Source: Curvibacter microcysteis
Lineage (GTDB): Bacteria; Pseudomonadota; Gammaproteobacteria; Burkholderiales; Burkholderiaceae_C
Direction of reading: 5' to 3'
DNA: 64,000 bases
Assembly: GCF_028649455.1 (NCBI RefSeq)
Contig: NZ_JAQSIO010000009.1
Coordinates: 62,001 to 126,000, forward strand
A model generated the notes under the pieces. That model did not search any database. It was not told the origin of the DNA and saw only the letters and a program-made list of their open reading frames with translations. Shown here piece after piece: positions 46,738-56,800 of this stretch. The stretch's first letter is position 1. The number at the start of each line of letters is the position of its first letter. A program made the translations under genes and the position numbers.

Positions 46738-46914
46738 CACCCAGCCCCTTTTCAAGCTGCCCAGGACCTGCGCAGCAAAGCTTTCCGCTTGGCTTGCGCG
46801 CCTTCTGGGCCGATGGAACATGCCATCTGTTCAGTATGCGACGTTTCTGCTGCGACGTTGCCGTGGCTTGGGGACCCTGACTGGCGGCAGAGGTCTTTCC
46901 CGCGCTTGCCCCGT

Positions 46915-47661
<747 letters not shown>

Positions 47662-47862
47662 GTTGTCTTTCGGGTGTTGGTGCCAGAGGTGTTTGTAACG
47701 TGTTTTGCAGGCCTTGGAAACCATTGATGCGGGTCAAGAAGCGTCGTCTGCGGCCGTGGAAAATGACAAATTGATGACGGGCGGTCTTTTGGTGCGCTGG
47801 CGAACAGCAGGTGGCACCAAGCGCAAGTCAATACTGAACACTCAATTTTTGGAGGCTTGGCC

Positions 47863-49032
47863 ATGACTGAACGAAATCCTTTGCCCGAGCCGGGCGGTGT
47901 CGGGAGCACCGCCGCGGTGCGCCGCCGCAAAGCGGTCCCCGCGCGCAGCACACGTCAAGGGGACGTCGCGCCTTCGGTTCAACCCAAGGCTTTGGCGCGG
48001 CATGTGGCCCAAGAGGCCACGGAATCGGCCCAGGCCCAGCAATTGTCGGTGGTCTTGTCCTTGCTCGACGCTCAAAGTCCGATCCCGGCGGCACAGCGCA
48101 CCCAGACCTTGCGTGCCTTGCTGCAAGGGGCGTCCAAAGACGATCTGCAAGTCTTGCAAGACGCCCTGGCGGGTCTTGAGGAGCCGGCCTCCAGCAGCGA
48201 CAACCCTGACGAAGCCTTGGCCCGCGACTGGCGCCAGGGCGCTTACCCTTACCGCCACCTGATGCGCCGCGCCACCTACGAGCGCGAGAAGTTCCGTTTG
48301 CAGGTGGAGTTGCTCAAGCTGCAGGCCTGGGTCAAAGAGACCGGCCAGCGCGTGGTGATCCTGTTTGAAGGCCGGGATGCGGCAGGCAAGGGCGGTGCCA
48401 TCAAGCGCTTCATGGAGCACCTCAACCCCCGTGGCGCCCGCGTGGTCGCGCTGGAAAAGCCCTCCGAGATCGAGCGCGGCCAGTGGTACTTCCAGCGCTA
48501 TGTGCAGCACCTGCCCACGCGCGGCGAAATCGTGATGTTTGACCGCAGCTGGTACAACCGCGCCGGTGTGGAGCGGGTAATGGGCTTTTGCAGTGACGCC
48601 GAATACGCCGAGTTCATGCGACAGGCGCCTGAGTTCGAGCGCAACCTGGTGCGCAGCGGCGTGCATGTGATCAAGTTCTGGTTCTCCGTGAGCCAAAAAG
48701 AGCAGCGCCGCCGCTTCAAAGAGCGCGAGTCGCACCCGCTCAAGCAATGGAAACTCAGCCCCATCGACAAGGCCTCCCTGGACAAGTGGGACGACTACAC
48801 GCGGGCCAAGGAAGCCATGTTCTTCGACACCGACACGGCCGACGCACCCTGGACGGTGATCAAGAGCGACTGCAAGAAGCGCGCTCGCTTGAATGCCATG
48901 CGCTATGTGCTGCACATGCTGGCTTACACCAACAAGGACGGTGAGCAGATCGGCAAGCTCGACCCCCTGATCGTGGGCCGCGCCCATGTGGTGTACGAGC
49001 GCGGCGAGCACCCGGGCAGCGCCTTGCTCTGA
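47863..49032 (+). CDS. ppk2: Polyphosphate kinase 2
   Basis: 389 residues. The Walker A FEGRDAAGKGGAIKRF, the lid KPSEIERGQWYFQRYVQHLP and Walker B FDRSWYNRAGVERVMGFC match the PPK2 family that transfers phosphate between polyphosphate and nucleotides. An N-terminal extension of about 120 residues (PPK2 core alone is near 270) is Ala/Gln-rich and unlike the catalytic part. The ATG at MTERNPLPE has a GGAGG ribosome binding site. A strong terminator follows. Confidence 0.92.
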   Translation: MTERNPLPEPGGVGSTAAVRRRKAVPARSTRQGDVAPSVQPKALARHVAQEATESAQAQQLSVVLSLLDAQSPIPAAQRTQTLRALLQGASKDDLQVLQDALAGLEEPASSSDNPDEALARDWRQGAYPYRHLMRRATYEREKFRLQVELLKLQAWVKETGQRVVILFEGRDAAGKGGAIKRFMEHLNPRGARVVALEKPSEIERGQWYFQRYVQHLPTRGEIVMFDRSWYNRAGVERVMGFCSDAEYAEFMRQAPEFERNLVRSGVHVIKFWFSVSQKEQRRRFKERESHPLKQWKLSPIDKASLDKWDDYTRAKEAMFFDTDTADAPWTVIKSDCKKRARLNAMRYVLHMLAYTNKDGEQIGKLDPLIVGRAHVVYERGEHPGSALL

Positions 49033-49053
49033 AGCCTGGGCAAGGTCCAAATG

Positions 49054-49084
49054 AAAACAGGGCCTCGATGAGGCCCTGTTTTTT
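49054..49084 (+). terminator. Terminator of ppk2
   Basis: A ten-base-pair stem (ACAGGGCCTC and GAGGCCCTGT) with a three-base loop, followed by six T. It lies 21 bases after the ppk2 stop. Confidence 0.92.
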
Positions 49085-49135
49085 GAGGGGGCAGGCGCTG
49101 CTGCCTGCGATCACAGAGACCGCGCAAGCGGGGGC

Positions 49136-50386
49136 TTAGACCACACCCGACTGGCGCAGTTCTGCGATGCGCTCAGCGCTCAGGCCCAACTCGGCCAGCA
49201 CTTCGGCTGTGTGTTGGCCCAGCGCCGGGGGGGCGTTGCGCAGCACCGGGGGGTTGTCGGCCAGGCGCAGTGGGCTGGCCACGCCCACGATGTCGCGGAT
49301 GCCGTCGCCGGCCTCACGCGGCAGGGTCACGGCCAGGCCTCGGGCTTTCACTTGGGCGTCGTCAAAGGCCCGGCCAATGTCGTTGATCGGACCGCAGGGC
49401 ACGGCCTTGTCTTCGAGCAGCGTGATCCAGTCGGCGGTGTCGCGGCTGCGGGTCAGCTCGCTCATCAGCGGGATCAGGATGTCGCGGTGCTTCACGCGCA
49501 AGGTGTTGGTGGTGAAGCGCTCGTCCTGCGCCCATTCCGGTTGGCCCGCCGCAGCGCAGAAGCGCGCGAACTGGCCGTCGTTGCCAATCGCCAGCAGCAT
49601 GGCGCCATCGGCGGTCGGGAAGTCCTGGTACGGCGCCAGGCTGGGGTGGCTGTTGCCTTGGCGGCCCGGCACTTGACCGGTGTTGAGAAAGCCGGCTGCC
49701 TGGTTGGCCAAGATGGCCATGCCCACGTCCAGCAAGGACATGTCGATGTGTTGCCCCTTGCCCGTTTGGTGGCGCACGTTGAGCGCGGCCAGGATCGCGG
49801 TGGAGGCGTAGATCCCCGTGAACAGGTCGGTCAGCGCCACGCCCACGCGCAGCGGGCCCCCACCGGGCTGGTCGTCGGCACGACCGGTGATGCTCATCAT
49901 GCCGCTCATGGCCTGGATCATCAGGTCATAGCCGGCGCGCTCGGCATAGGGGCCGTCCTGGCCAAAACCCGTGACCGAGCAGTAGATCAGGCGCGGGTTC
50001 AGTGCCATCAGGCTGGCATGGTCCAGGCCGTATTGCTTCAGGCCGCCGACTTTGAAGTTCTCGACCAGGATGTCGGCGCGCATCGCCATGTCGCGGATCA
50101 GGGCCTGGCCTTCGGCCGTGGCCATGTCCAGGGTGACCGAGCGCTTGTTGCGGTTGCAGGCCGTGAAGTAGCTGGCCTGGGTGGTGTCTTGTCCTTGCTC
50201 GTCCTTCAGGAAGGGCGGGCCCCAGTGCCGGGTGTCGTCACCCGCACCAGGGCGCTCGATCTTCACCACATCGGCGCCCAGATCGGCGAGGATCTGGGTG
50301 CACCAGGGCCCTGCCAACACGCGGGACAGGTCAAGCACCTTGAGGCCGGCAAGCGCTCCCGGCTGGGCGTTAGGCAGGTTGGTCAT
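49136..50386 (-). CDS. CaiB/BaiF CoA-transferase, probably for glutarate
   Basis: 416 residues. Family III CoA-transferase: LKVLDLSRVLAGPWCTQIL at the N-terminus, ADVVKIERPG, NRNKRSVTLDM and the catalytic Asp in RAGYDLMIQAMSG. Next to gcdH it probably moves CoA from succinyl-CoA to glutarate, as in the glutarate pathway from lysine. It lies 14 bases after the gcdH stop, so they form one operon. Confidence 0.9.
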   Translation of the reverse strand: MTNLPNAQPGALAGLKVLDLSRVLAGPWCTQILADLGADVVKIERPGAGDDTRHWGPPFLKDEQGQDTTQASYFTACNRNKRSVTLDMATAEGQALIRDMAMRADILVENFKVGGLKQYGLDHASLMALNPRLIYCSVTGFGQDGPYAERAGYDLMIQAMSGMMSITGRADDQPGGGPLRVGVALTDLFTGIYASTAILAALNVRHQTGKGQHIDMSLLDVGMAILANQAAGFLNTGQVPGRQGNSHPSLAPYQDFPTADGAMLLAIGNDGQFARFCAAAGQPEWAQDERFTTNTLRVKHRDILIPLMSELTRSRDTADWITLLEDKAVPCGPINDIGRAFDDAQVKARGLAVTLPREAGDGIRDIVGVASPLRLADNPPVLRNAPPALGQHTAEVLAELGLSAERIAELRQSGVV

Positions 50387-50400
50387 GCGCTGGGTCGGGC

Positions 50401-51597
<1,197 letters not shown>

Positions 51598-51712
51598 GAG
51601 GGGTCTCCGGTGAGTGAGGATGCAAATCGATGACAGCGTGTGTCTTGGCTCGGTCTGGCAGGGCCGGGCGGGCATTTGCTCAGCCGCTGGCCACTGTTTT
51701 GACAGTGGGCCT

Positions 51713-51741
51713 ATCGTAGCCCCAGCCAAGGGCTTCGACAA
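51713..51741 (-). promoter_or_regulatory. Probable sigma-70 promoter of gcdH
   Basis: On the minus strand TTGTCG (-35) and TACGAT (-10) are 17 bases apart. The transcript would begin about 110 bases before gcdH. The promoter lies within the 240-base space shared with the divergent LysR gene, so LysR binding just upstream is likely. Confidence 0.5.
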
Positions 51742-51837
51742 ACGAGAGTTTTACACTGAGTTATGAGCTTGTGGAATGTCAAAGGCGTTGAATAGGTCGA
51801 AAATGCGCGATAAGTCCAAATCAAGTTCCATATCAGC

Positions 51838-52752
51838 ATGAGAAGAAAGATCCCGTCCACCCAGGCCCTGGCCTGTTTCGAGGCCGCCGCCCGGCATGAG
51901 AGCTACACCCGCGCCGCCCAGGAGCTGGCGTTGACGCAAAGCGCGGTGTCGCGCCAGATCACCGCGCTGGAGGAGTTTCTGGGCCTGGCCCTGTTCCGTC
52001 GCACCCGCCACGGCGTGGCATTGACCCCCAGCGGGGCCAATTACGCGCGCCAAGTGGCCCGCCGCCTGCAGGGTTTGGAGCGTGACACCCTGGACGTGAT
52101 GGCGCGCCAGGGGCAGGGCGGGGCCTTGCTGCTGGCGGCGGTGCCCACCTTTGCCACGCGTTGGTTGATTCCTCGCCTGCCGCAGTTGGCGCAACAGCAC
52201 CCTGATCTGATGGTGCACATCGAAACCCGCACCCGTCCCTTTTTGTTTGCCGACACCGAGTTTGATGCGGCCCTGTATGCCGGAACACCCGAGCAGGTGG
52301 CCAACTGGCCCGGCGTGCGCGCCCAGCGCTTGCTGACCGAAGACGTGGTGCCGGTCTGCAGCCCCGCCTTGTTGCAGGCCCGAGGTTTGCAGCAAGGCGG
52401 CTTGCTCCCCCAGGACCTGGTCGGTTTGCCCTTGCTGCAGCAAAGCACGCGGCCCTATGGCTGGCGCCAGTGGTTTGATGCGGTGGGTTTGGCCCCGGCG
52501 GGGGCCATGGAGGGCCCTCGCTATGAGTTGTTCTCCATGCTCGCCGTCGCGGCGGCCCATGGCCTGGGCGTGGCCTTGATGCCCCCTTTGCTGATTGAGG
52601 CCGAACTGGCCCGGGGCGAGTTGGTGGTGGCCTGCCCGGTCACCCTGCAAGGTGAGCGCTCTTATTACCTGGTCACGCCGGTGCAGGAGGATCCCCCCGT
52701 GCTCAGCGCTTTCCGGGACTGGCTGCTGGCCCTGGCCGACAGCCCGGCATAA
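51838..52752 (+). CDS. LysR family regulator of the glutarate operon (GcdR-like)
   Basis: 304 residues. An HTH of GcvA type (TQALACFEAAARHESYTRAA, then TQSAVSRQITALEEFLGLAL) is followed by a type-2 periplasmic-binding effector domain. It is transcribed divergently from gcdH, the usual arrangement of LysR proteins and their targets, and so probably activates gcdH and the CoA-transferase in the presence of a pathway intermediate. I see no certain T-N11-A box. Confidence 0.9.
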   Translation: MRRKIPSTQALACFEAAARHESYTRAAQELALTQSAVSRQITALEEFLGLALFRRTRHGVALTPSGANYARQVARRLQGLERDTLDVMARQGQGGALLLAAVPTFATRWLIPRLPQLAQQHPDLMVHIETRTRPFLFADTEFDAALYAGTPEQVANWPGVRAQRLLTEDVVPVCSPALLQARGLQQGGLLPQDLVGLPLLQQSTRPYGWRQWFDAVGLAPAGAMEGPRYELFSMLAVAAAHGLGVALMPPLLIEAELARGELVVACPVTLQGERSYYLVTPVQEDPPVLSAFRDWLLALADSPA

Positions 52753-52854
52753 GCGGCTATTTTTGACACTTTACGATCGGAATTGCAGGCAGTCGCCCGG
52801 GATTCCGTTAGGCTTGCCGGCTTTGATCGAGCGCCTCGCTCAAGGAACCTCGAA

Positions 52855-53775
52855 TTGAGCTCGAATCCTTTGGATGATTCTGTCGACCCCCGCACCAGCC
52901 GCCGACGCTGGCTGGCCTTGGGTCTGGCTGGGGTGGTGGGCCCCGCGCTGGCGGCGCCAGCCAAATCTACCCCCAAACCCCGTGCCCCCGCACCCAAACC
53001 AGCCGCCCGAGGTCCGGTGCGCCATCAGGCCGCGCCCAGCGCAGCCGCTGCGGCGGCCCCACCCAAAATTGTGCAACGCGAGCCGGCCCTGGTGCCCCGT
53101 CTGACGGCGGGCACCACCGAAGGCCCTTATTACAGCGGCCCTGGCCCGGTGCGCTCCGACATCTCTGAAGGCTTGCCAGGCGTGCCGCTGGAGGTGCGCT
53201 TTGTGGTGGTGGACCAGACGGCCTTGCCCTTTGCCGGTGCCTTGGTGGACCTGTGGCATTGCGACGCGCGCGGGGTGTATTCAGGCTACGCCGGTCAGGG
53301 CGACCAGGGCGACGTGGACACCCGCGGGCGCAGTTTTCTGCGGGGGCGCCAAGCCACGGACCGCAACGGTGTGGCCGCATTCCGCACGATTTACCCGGGC
53401 TGGTACCCGGGGCGCACCACCCACCTGCATTTCAAGATCTGGAATGCTGAGAACACGGTGTTGACCTCGCAGTTCTTCTTGCCGGATGCACTGAGCGAAT
53501 ACCTTTACACCCAGCTCGACGATTACCGCCGGGGCCGCCTGCGCGACACCCTCAACAGCACCGACGGCATTGCCCTGCAAGTGGGCAACAGCTTGCTGGG
53601 TTCCGTGCGCGAAGAGCGTGAGCAGTACGTCGTCACCTTGGCTGTGGCGGTGGACCGCTCGGCCCGCCCGGCGCCTGAGCTGCCGCCACCCGACGCGGGT
53701 GCCCGGCCCCCCGGCCCGCTGCCCGTGCTGGACAGTGCCGAGCGCCGTTTGTCCCTGGTTCCCGGGCGGCGTTGA
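52855..53775 (+). CDS. Exported intradiol ring-cleavage dioxygenase
   Basis: About 306 residues. An N-terminal twin-arginine-like signal (TSRRRWLALGLAGVVGPALA) is followed by an Ala/Pro-rich linker and an intradiol dioxygenase fold. Iron ligands are visible: Tyr in TTEGPYYSG, and Tyr plus two His in GWYPGRTTHLHF; DLWHCDARGVYSGY is also typical. It would split catechol-like rings between the hydroxyls, outside the cytoplasm. The TTG start at 52855 has AAGGA before it; a TTG at 52783 is possible. It follows the LysR gene and has no partner pathway nearby. Confidence 0.83.
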   Translation: MSSNPLDDSVDPRTSRRRWLALGLAGVVGPALAAPAKSTPKPRAPAPKPAARGPVRHQAAPSAAAAAAPPKIVQREPALVPRLTAGTTEGPYYSGPGPVRSDISEGLPGVPLEVRFVVVDQTALPFAGALVDLWHCDARGVYSGYAGQGDQGDVDTRGRSFLRGRQATDRNGVAAFRTIYPGWYPGRTTHLHFKIWNAENTVLTSQFFLPDALSEYLYTQLDDYRRGRLRDTLNSTDGIALQVGNSLLGSVREEREQYVVTLAVAVDRSARPAPELPPPDAGARPPGPLPVLDSAERRLSLVPGRR

Positions 53776-53979
53776 GGCGCTGGCAGCCCCGCGATCTTTC
53801 GCGGGTGAGGCCTGTGATTTGTCCCCGCCAAACTGGGACAAACTTGTGGATAAGCCGTGGGGTGGGGACTCAATGAGGTCCTAAGTGCTTGATTCAAAAA
53901 GAGAAGCCTTGCGCTGCACATTAAATAGGCAGTAGATGGAAACCACCCCACGGGCAGGTGCTTGCGGACAGGGCAGGCG

Positions 53980-54006
53980 AAAAAAAAGGCCCTCTTTCGA
54001 GGGCCT
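53980..54006 (-). terminator. Terminator of the small 56-residue gene
   Basis: AGGCCCTC and GAGGGCCT pair around TTTC; on the minus strand the stem is followed by eight T. It supports real minus-strand transcription of the small gene just upstream of it. Confidence 0.85.
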
Positions 54007-54053
54007 GGGGCGCCGGTGGTCGAAACCACCGCAGCGGGGGCAGGGTTGATGAA

Positions 54054-54224
54054 TCAACCGCCCTTGCTGGGGCGCTTGCCCGGGTTCTTCTTGCTGCGGG
54101 TCGAAACGCCGCGTTCCAGGCTGACGCGTTGGCCGCGGCCGCCGGTGGCCAGGGCCATGCCGGGCAGGGGGGTGGGAGCAGGAGTGCGTTTACGGTCTGC
54201 TTCGGTGACGATTTTGTTGCCCAT
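54054..54224 (-). CDS. Small basic hypothetical protein
   Basis: 56 residues, no cysteine, pI high. MGNKIVTEADRKRTPAPTPL at the start, a Gly/Arg stretch in the middle and KKNPGKRPSKGG at the end; it is probably disordered and could bind RNA or DNA. A ribosome binding site (AAGG) lies a few bases upstream and a strong terminator follows. I recognise no family. Confidence 0.6.
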   Translation of the reverse strand: MGNKIVTEADRKRTPAPTPLPGMALATGGRGQRVSLERGVSTRSKKNPGKRPSKGG

Positions 54225-54431
54225 GGGAGCCTTCAGAACAAAAAGTTGAAACCCCCTATTAGGCCACAGTTGGGCCAGGGCTCGGGCAAACCCTTGGCGC
54301 AAGCCCTGGCAAAGCCGCTTCGGTGACACCCCGCCCAGCGGGTGACAGGGGGTGACTCACTAGAATTCACGCCAAGTCCAGGTCCGCCTGGATCGCTTTT
54401 TTGTGTGCTGATTTTTGCCCGAGGTGCTGTT

Positions 54432-54992
54432 TTGCCATTGCCAACCCCTGCTGCCCGACGTCCCATGCACACCCGCCAGGTGCAGTACCGAGGCTTTCAA
54501 CGCGAGGATGGCCTGTGGGACATCGAGGGCGAGATGAAGGACACCAAGAGCGAGGATTTCGACATTCCCGGTGAAGGCCACTGGGCGCCGGGCGAGGCGA
54601 TTCACCACATGCTGATCCGTGTCACGGTGGATGCGGGCTTTGTGGTGCGCGACATCCAGGTAGCCATGGACAGCGTGCCCCACGCTGAATGCCCACCGGC
54701 CCAGGCCGCGATGCACACCATGATCGGCTGCGGCATGGCGGGTGGCTGGCGCCAGGCCATCGAGCGCAACCTGGGCGGCATCCAGGGCTGCGCGCATTTG
54801 CGTGAACTGCTGTTCAACTTGGCCACGGCGGCGTTTCAGACCATTCCCAGCGCCTTCGAGGCCGATGCAGAGCGCCCGCCCATGCACCTGGGCCGCTGCA
54901 CCGCCTGGGACTTCAACGGCCCCTTGGTGCAGCGCCAGCACCCGATTTTCTTCGGTCATGTGCCGACACGGCGCAAGCCGCCCCAGGCCTGA
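54432..54992 (+). CDS. DUF2889 protein
   Basis: 186 residues. The pattern HTRQVQYRGFQREDGLWDIE with a preceding PLPTPAARRP, then GEAIHHMLIRVTVD and the late GCAHLRELLFNLATAAFQT, is that of DUF2889, a family of unknown function found near aromatic and exported-protein genes. I choose TTG 54432 as start: it gives the usual family N-terminus and has a GAGGTG ribosome binding site, whereas the first ATG would remove ten conserved residues. Confidence 0.85.
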   Translation: MPLPTPAARRPMHTRQVQYRGFQREDGLWDIEGEMKDTKSEDFDIPGEGHWAPGEAIHHMLIRVTVDAGFVVRDIQVAMDSVPHAECPPAQAAMHTMIGCGMAGGWRQAIERNLGGIQGCAHLRELLFNLATAAFQTIPSAFEADAERPPMHLGRCTAWDFNGPLVQRQHPIFFGHVPTRRKPPQA

Positions 54993-55018
54993 GGGGTGCC
55001 GCTGGGTCTCTGTGGACT

Positions 55019-55882
55019 TCAGGCGCGCAGCGACTTGAGCTGGGCCAGCTCGGCCTTGAGCGCGGCGTTCTCGGCGTTGAGTTCCACAATGGTCTGACGC
55101 AAGCGCGCAATGATGCCTTCGGGCGTCTCGGGTTCGGTGCGCTCCACGGCCTTGGCGGCGCGCACTTTGCGGGCTGCTTGTTGCAGGTCTTTTTTACCGC
55201 CAGCGGCCGCGGCGACTTGTTCTTCCATCGGCAAGGAGGCCACGGTGGCTGCCGCATTGATGGAGATGGTGCCGGACTTCACCGCGGCCACCAGTTCGGG
55301 GGCGGCTTCTTTTTGGATCTTCTCAATCTGGCTGATGGTGGCGCTGCTGATGCGGGCGGCCTTGGCCAGGTCCTCGCGCGTCATCACCGCCTCTTGTTCA
55401 GGGCTGACGGGGGCGGTGGGTGCAGCGACCGGGGCTGGTGCGGGGGGCACCCCGTCAACGCCCGGTGCCTCCTCCCAAGGTTGCAGGCCGGCCACGTCGG
55501 ATGAGGTCGTGGCGGCAAGCGCTGCTTCGCTGATGGTGCTGGGCTTGGGCGCTGGTTCGCGGCTGGACAAGATGTCCTTCTTGCGCAGGGCCAGAACACC
55601 GCGCTGGAAGTCCGACAGGCTGCGGCGGCCCAGGTGCTGGTCGATCATCCACAGGCGCACATCGTCCATGGACTTGAACTGGGTGTTCTGCACTGTGTTG
55701 AACGGCAGACCGTGTTTTTGGCAAATGCCGTAGCGGTTGTGGCCGTCGACCAGCACATCACCCCAGAGCACCAGCGCATCGCGGCAGCCTTCTGCCAGGA
55801 TGCTGCGTTCGAGCGCAGCGTGTTCGTCGGGGGTCAGGGGATCGATGTAGGCGAGCAGTTCTTCGTTGACCGTGATATCCAT
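55019..55882 (-). CDS. Orphan ParB-like nuclease-domain protein
   Basis: 287 residues. ParB/Srx-like domain: TPDEHAALERSILAEGCRDA, LVDGHNRYGICQKHGLPF. A middle HTH-like region (TREDLAKAARISSATISQIE, then GTISINAAATVASLPMEEQV) and a C-terminal coiled coil (IARLRQTIVELNAENAALKA) follow. About 60 residues rich in Ala/Pro separate the parts. No parA gene is adjacent and no parS-like site was seen, so it may regulate transcription rather than segregation. Confidence 0.82.
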   Translation of the reverse strand: MDITVNEELLAYIDPLTPDEHAALERSILAEGCRDALVLWGDVLVDGHNRYGICQKHGLPFNTVQNTQFKSMDDVRLWMIDQHLGRRSLSDFQRGVLALRKKDILSSREPAPKPSTISEAALAATTSSDVAGLQPWEEAPGVDGVPPAPAPVAAPTAPVSPEQEAVMTREDLAKAARISSATISQIEKIQKEAAPELVAAVKSGTISINAAATVASLPMEEQVAAAAGGKKDLQQAARKVRAAKAVERTEPETPEGIIARLRQTIVELNAENAALKAELAQLKSLRA

Positions 55883-56105
55883 GGGGGGAGCAAAAAGGTG
55901 AGGGCGCCAAAGGCGGGGCGGCGATTGTACGGGGCTGGTGGCCTGCTTTGATCCACCGTGCATTGAGCGAGGTCGTTGGCGGGGTGCCTGCAGGATGGCC
56001 GACCGCGGCGTAACTGAGGGTCAACATGGGATACTGAATTCCTGCTCAGTGCCAAGTTTGGCCCCGCTGTTGATTTTTGTTCATCCCACCCAAAAGGCCC
56101 TTGCC

Positions 56106-56390
56106 ATGTTCCATTCCCCCCGTTTGCTGCGCGTCATGACCCTGGGCTTTGTCGGTTTGGGTGCGGCGCTGGTGCTGAGCGCCTGCGGCAGCCAACTCAG
56201 CTTGGCGAACTACAACCGGCTGCAGGTGGGCCAGAGCTTTGAGGAGGTCAAGCAGATCGTGGGCGAGCCGGCGAGCTGCGATGAAGCCCTCGGCGTGCGC
56301 AGCTGCCTCTGGGGGGACGCTGAGCGAAACATCCGCATCAACTTTGCTCTGGGCAAGGTGCTCCTGCTGTCGGCGCAGAACCTCAAGTAA
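56106..56390 (+). CDS. Small lipoprotein with SmpA/BamE-like fold
   Basis: 94 residues. A lipobox LSAC after a 26-residue signal peptide marks a lipoprotein. The mature part (NYNRLQVGQSFEEVKQIVGE, then CLWGDAERNIRINFALGKVL) resembles the short SmpA/OmlA-type domains found in BamE and DUF3862 proteins. It is much smaller than other envelope lipoproteins and has no known partner here. Confidence 0.75.
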   Translation: MFHSPRLLRVMTLGFVGLGAALVLSACGSQLSLANYNRLQVGQSFEEVKQIVGEPASCDEALGVRSCLWGDAERNIRINFALGKVLLLSAQNLK

Positions 56391-56464
56391 AGCATGGGGT
56401 GCAGGCGGGCGCTGGCACCGGTCAGCCCCGTCAGAGCGGGCGTGGCTGGCGGCACAATAGCGGC

Positions 56465-56725
56465 ATGCCGAGTCTGTACGAATCCATGAATGCTGCCCTG
56501 CGTGCCCACTGGCAGCAGCACAACAACCAATACCCCACCTTCATCCTGGCGCCCGAGCAACACGGTCCCTTGATGGACGAGATTGCCCTGGTACGCGAGG
56601 TCTTTGGCCCCGGGGCGGCCCAGTTTCCGCGCGACAAGTTCCACGGTGCACCGATCGAACTGCGGCCAGGGGCGGCCCCCACCCTCCGGGCGGTGGATGG
56701 CGTGGAGACCTTGTTGGTGCTCTGA
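56465..56725 (+). CDS. Hypothetical 86-residue protein
   Basis: Soluble protein without signal or membrane segment. MPSLYESMNAALRAHWQQHN at the start and VEVFGPGAA-like middle VREVFGPGAAQFPRDKFHG. No family is recognised. The start has only a weak ribosome binding site, and the composition is like the neighbours. It converges with the chemoreceptor gene. Confidence 0.55.
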   Translation: MPSLYESMNAALRAHWQQHNNQYPTFILAPEQHGPLMDEIALVREVFGPGAAQFPRDKFHGAPIELRPGAAPTLRAVDGVETLLVL

Positions 56726-56800
56726 CCGGGCCATGTGCCATGGCTCGCCGGGGAGCCGCGGCGTCCGATGCGGACTGGGATGCCGCACCCCGTCCTGGCC

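Noticed and set aside
51740-51837. A LysR T-N11-A box in the gcdH-LysR gap
   Set aside because: Several weak matches exist (for example around 51751-51775), none clearly better than chance, so I do not list one.
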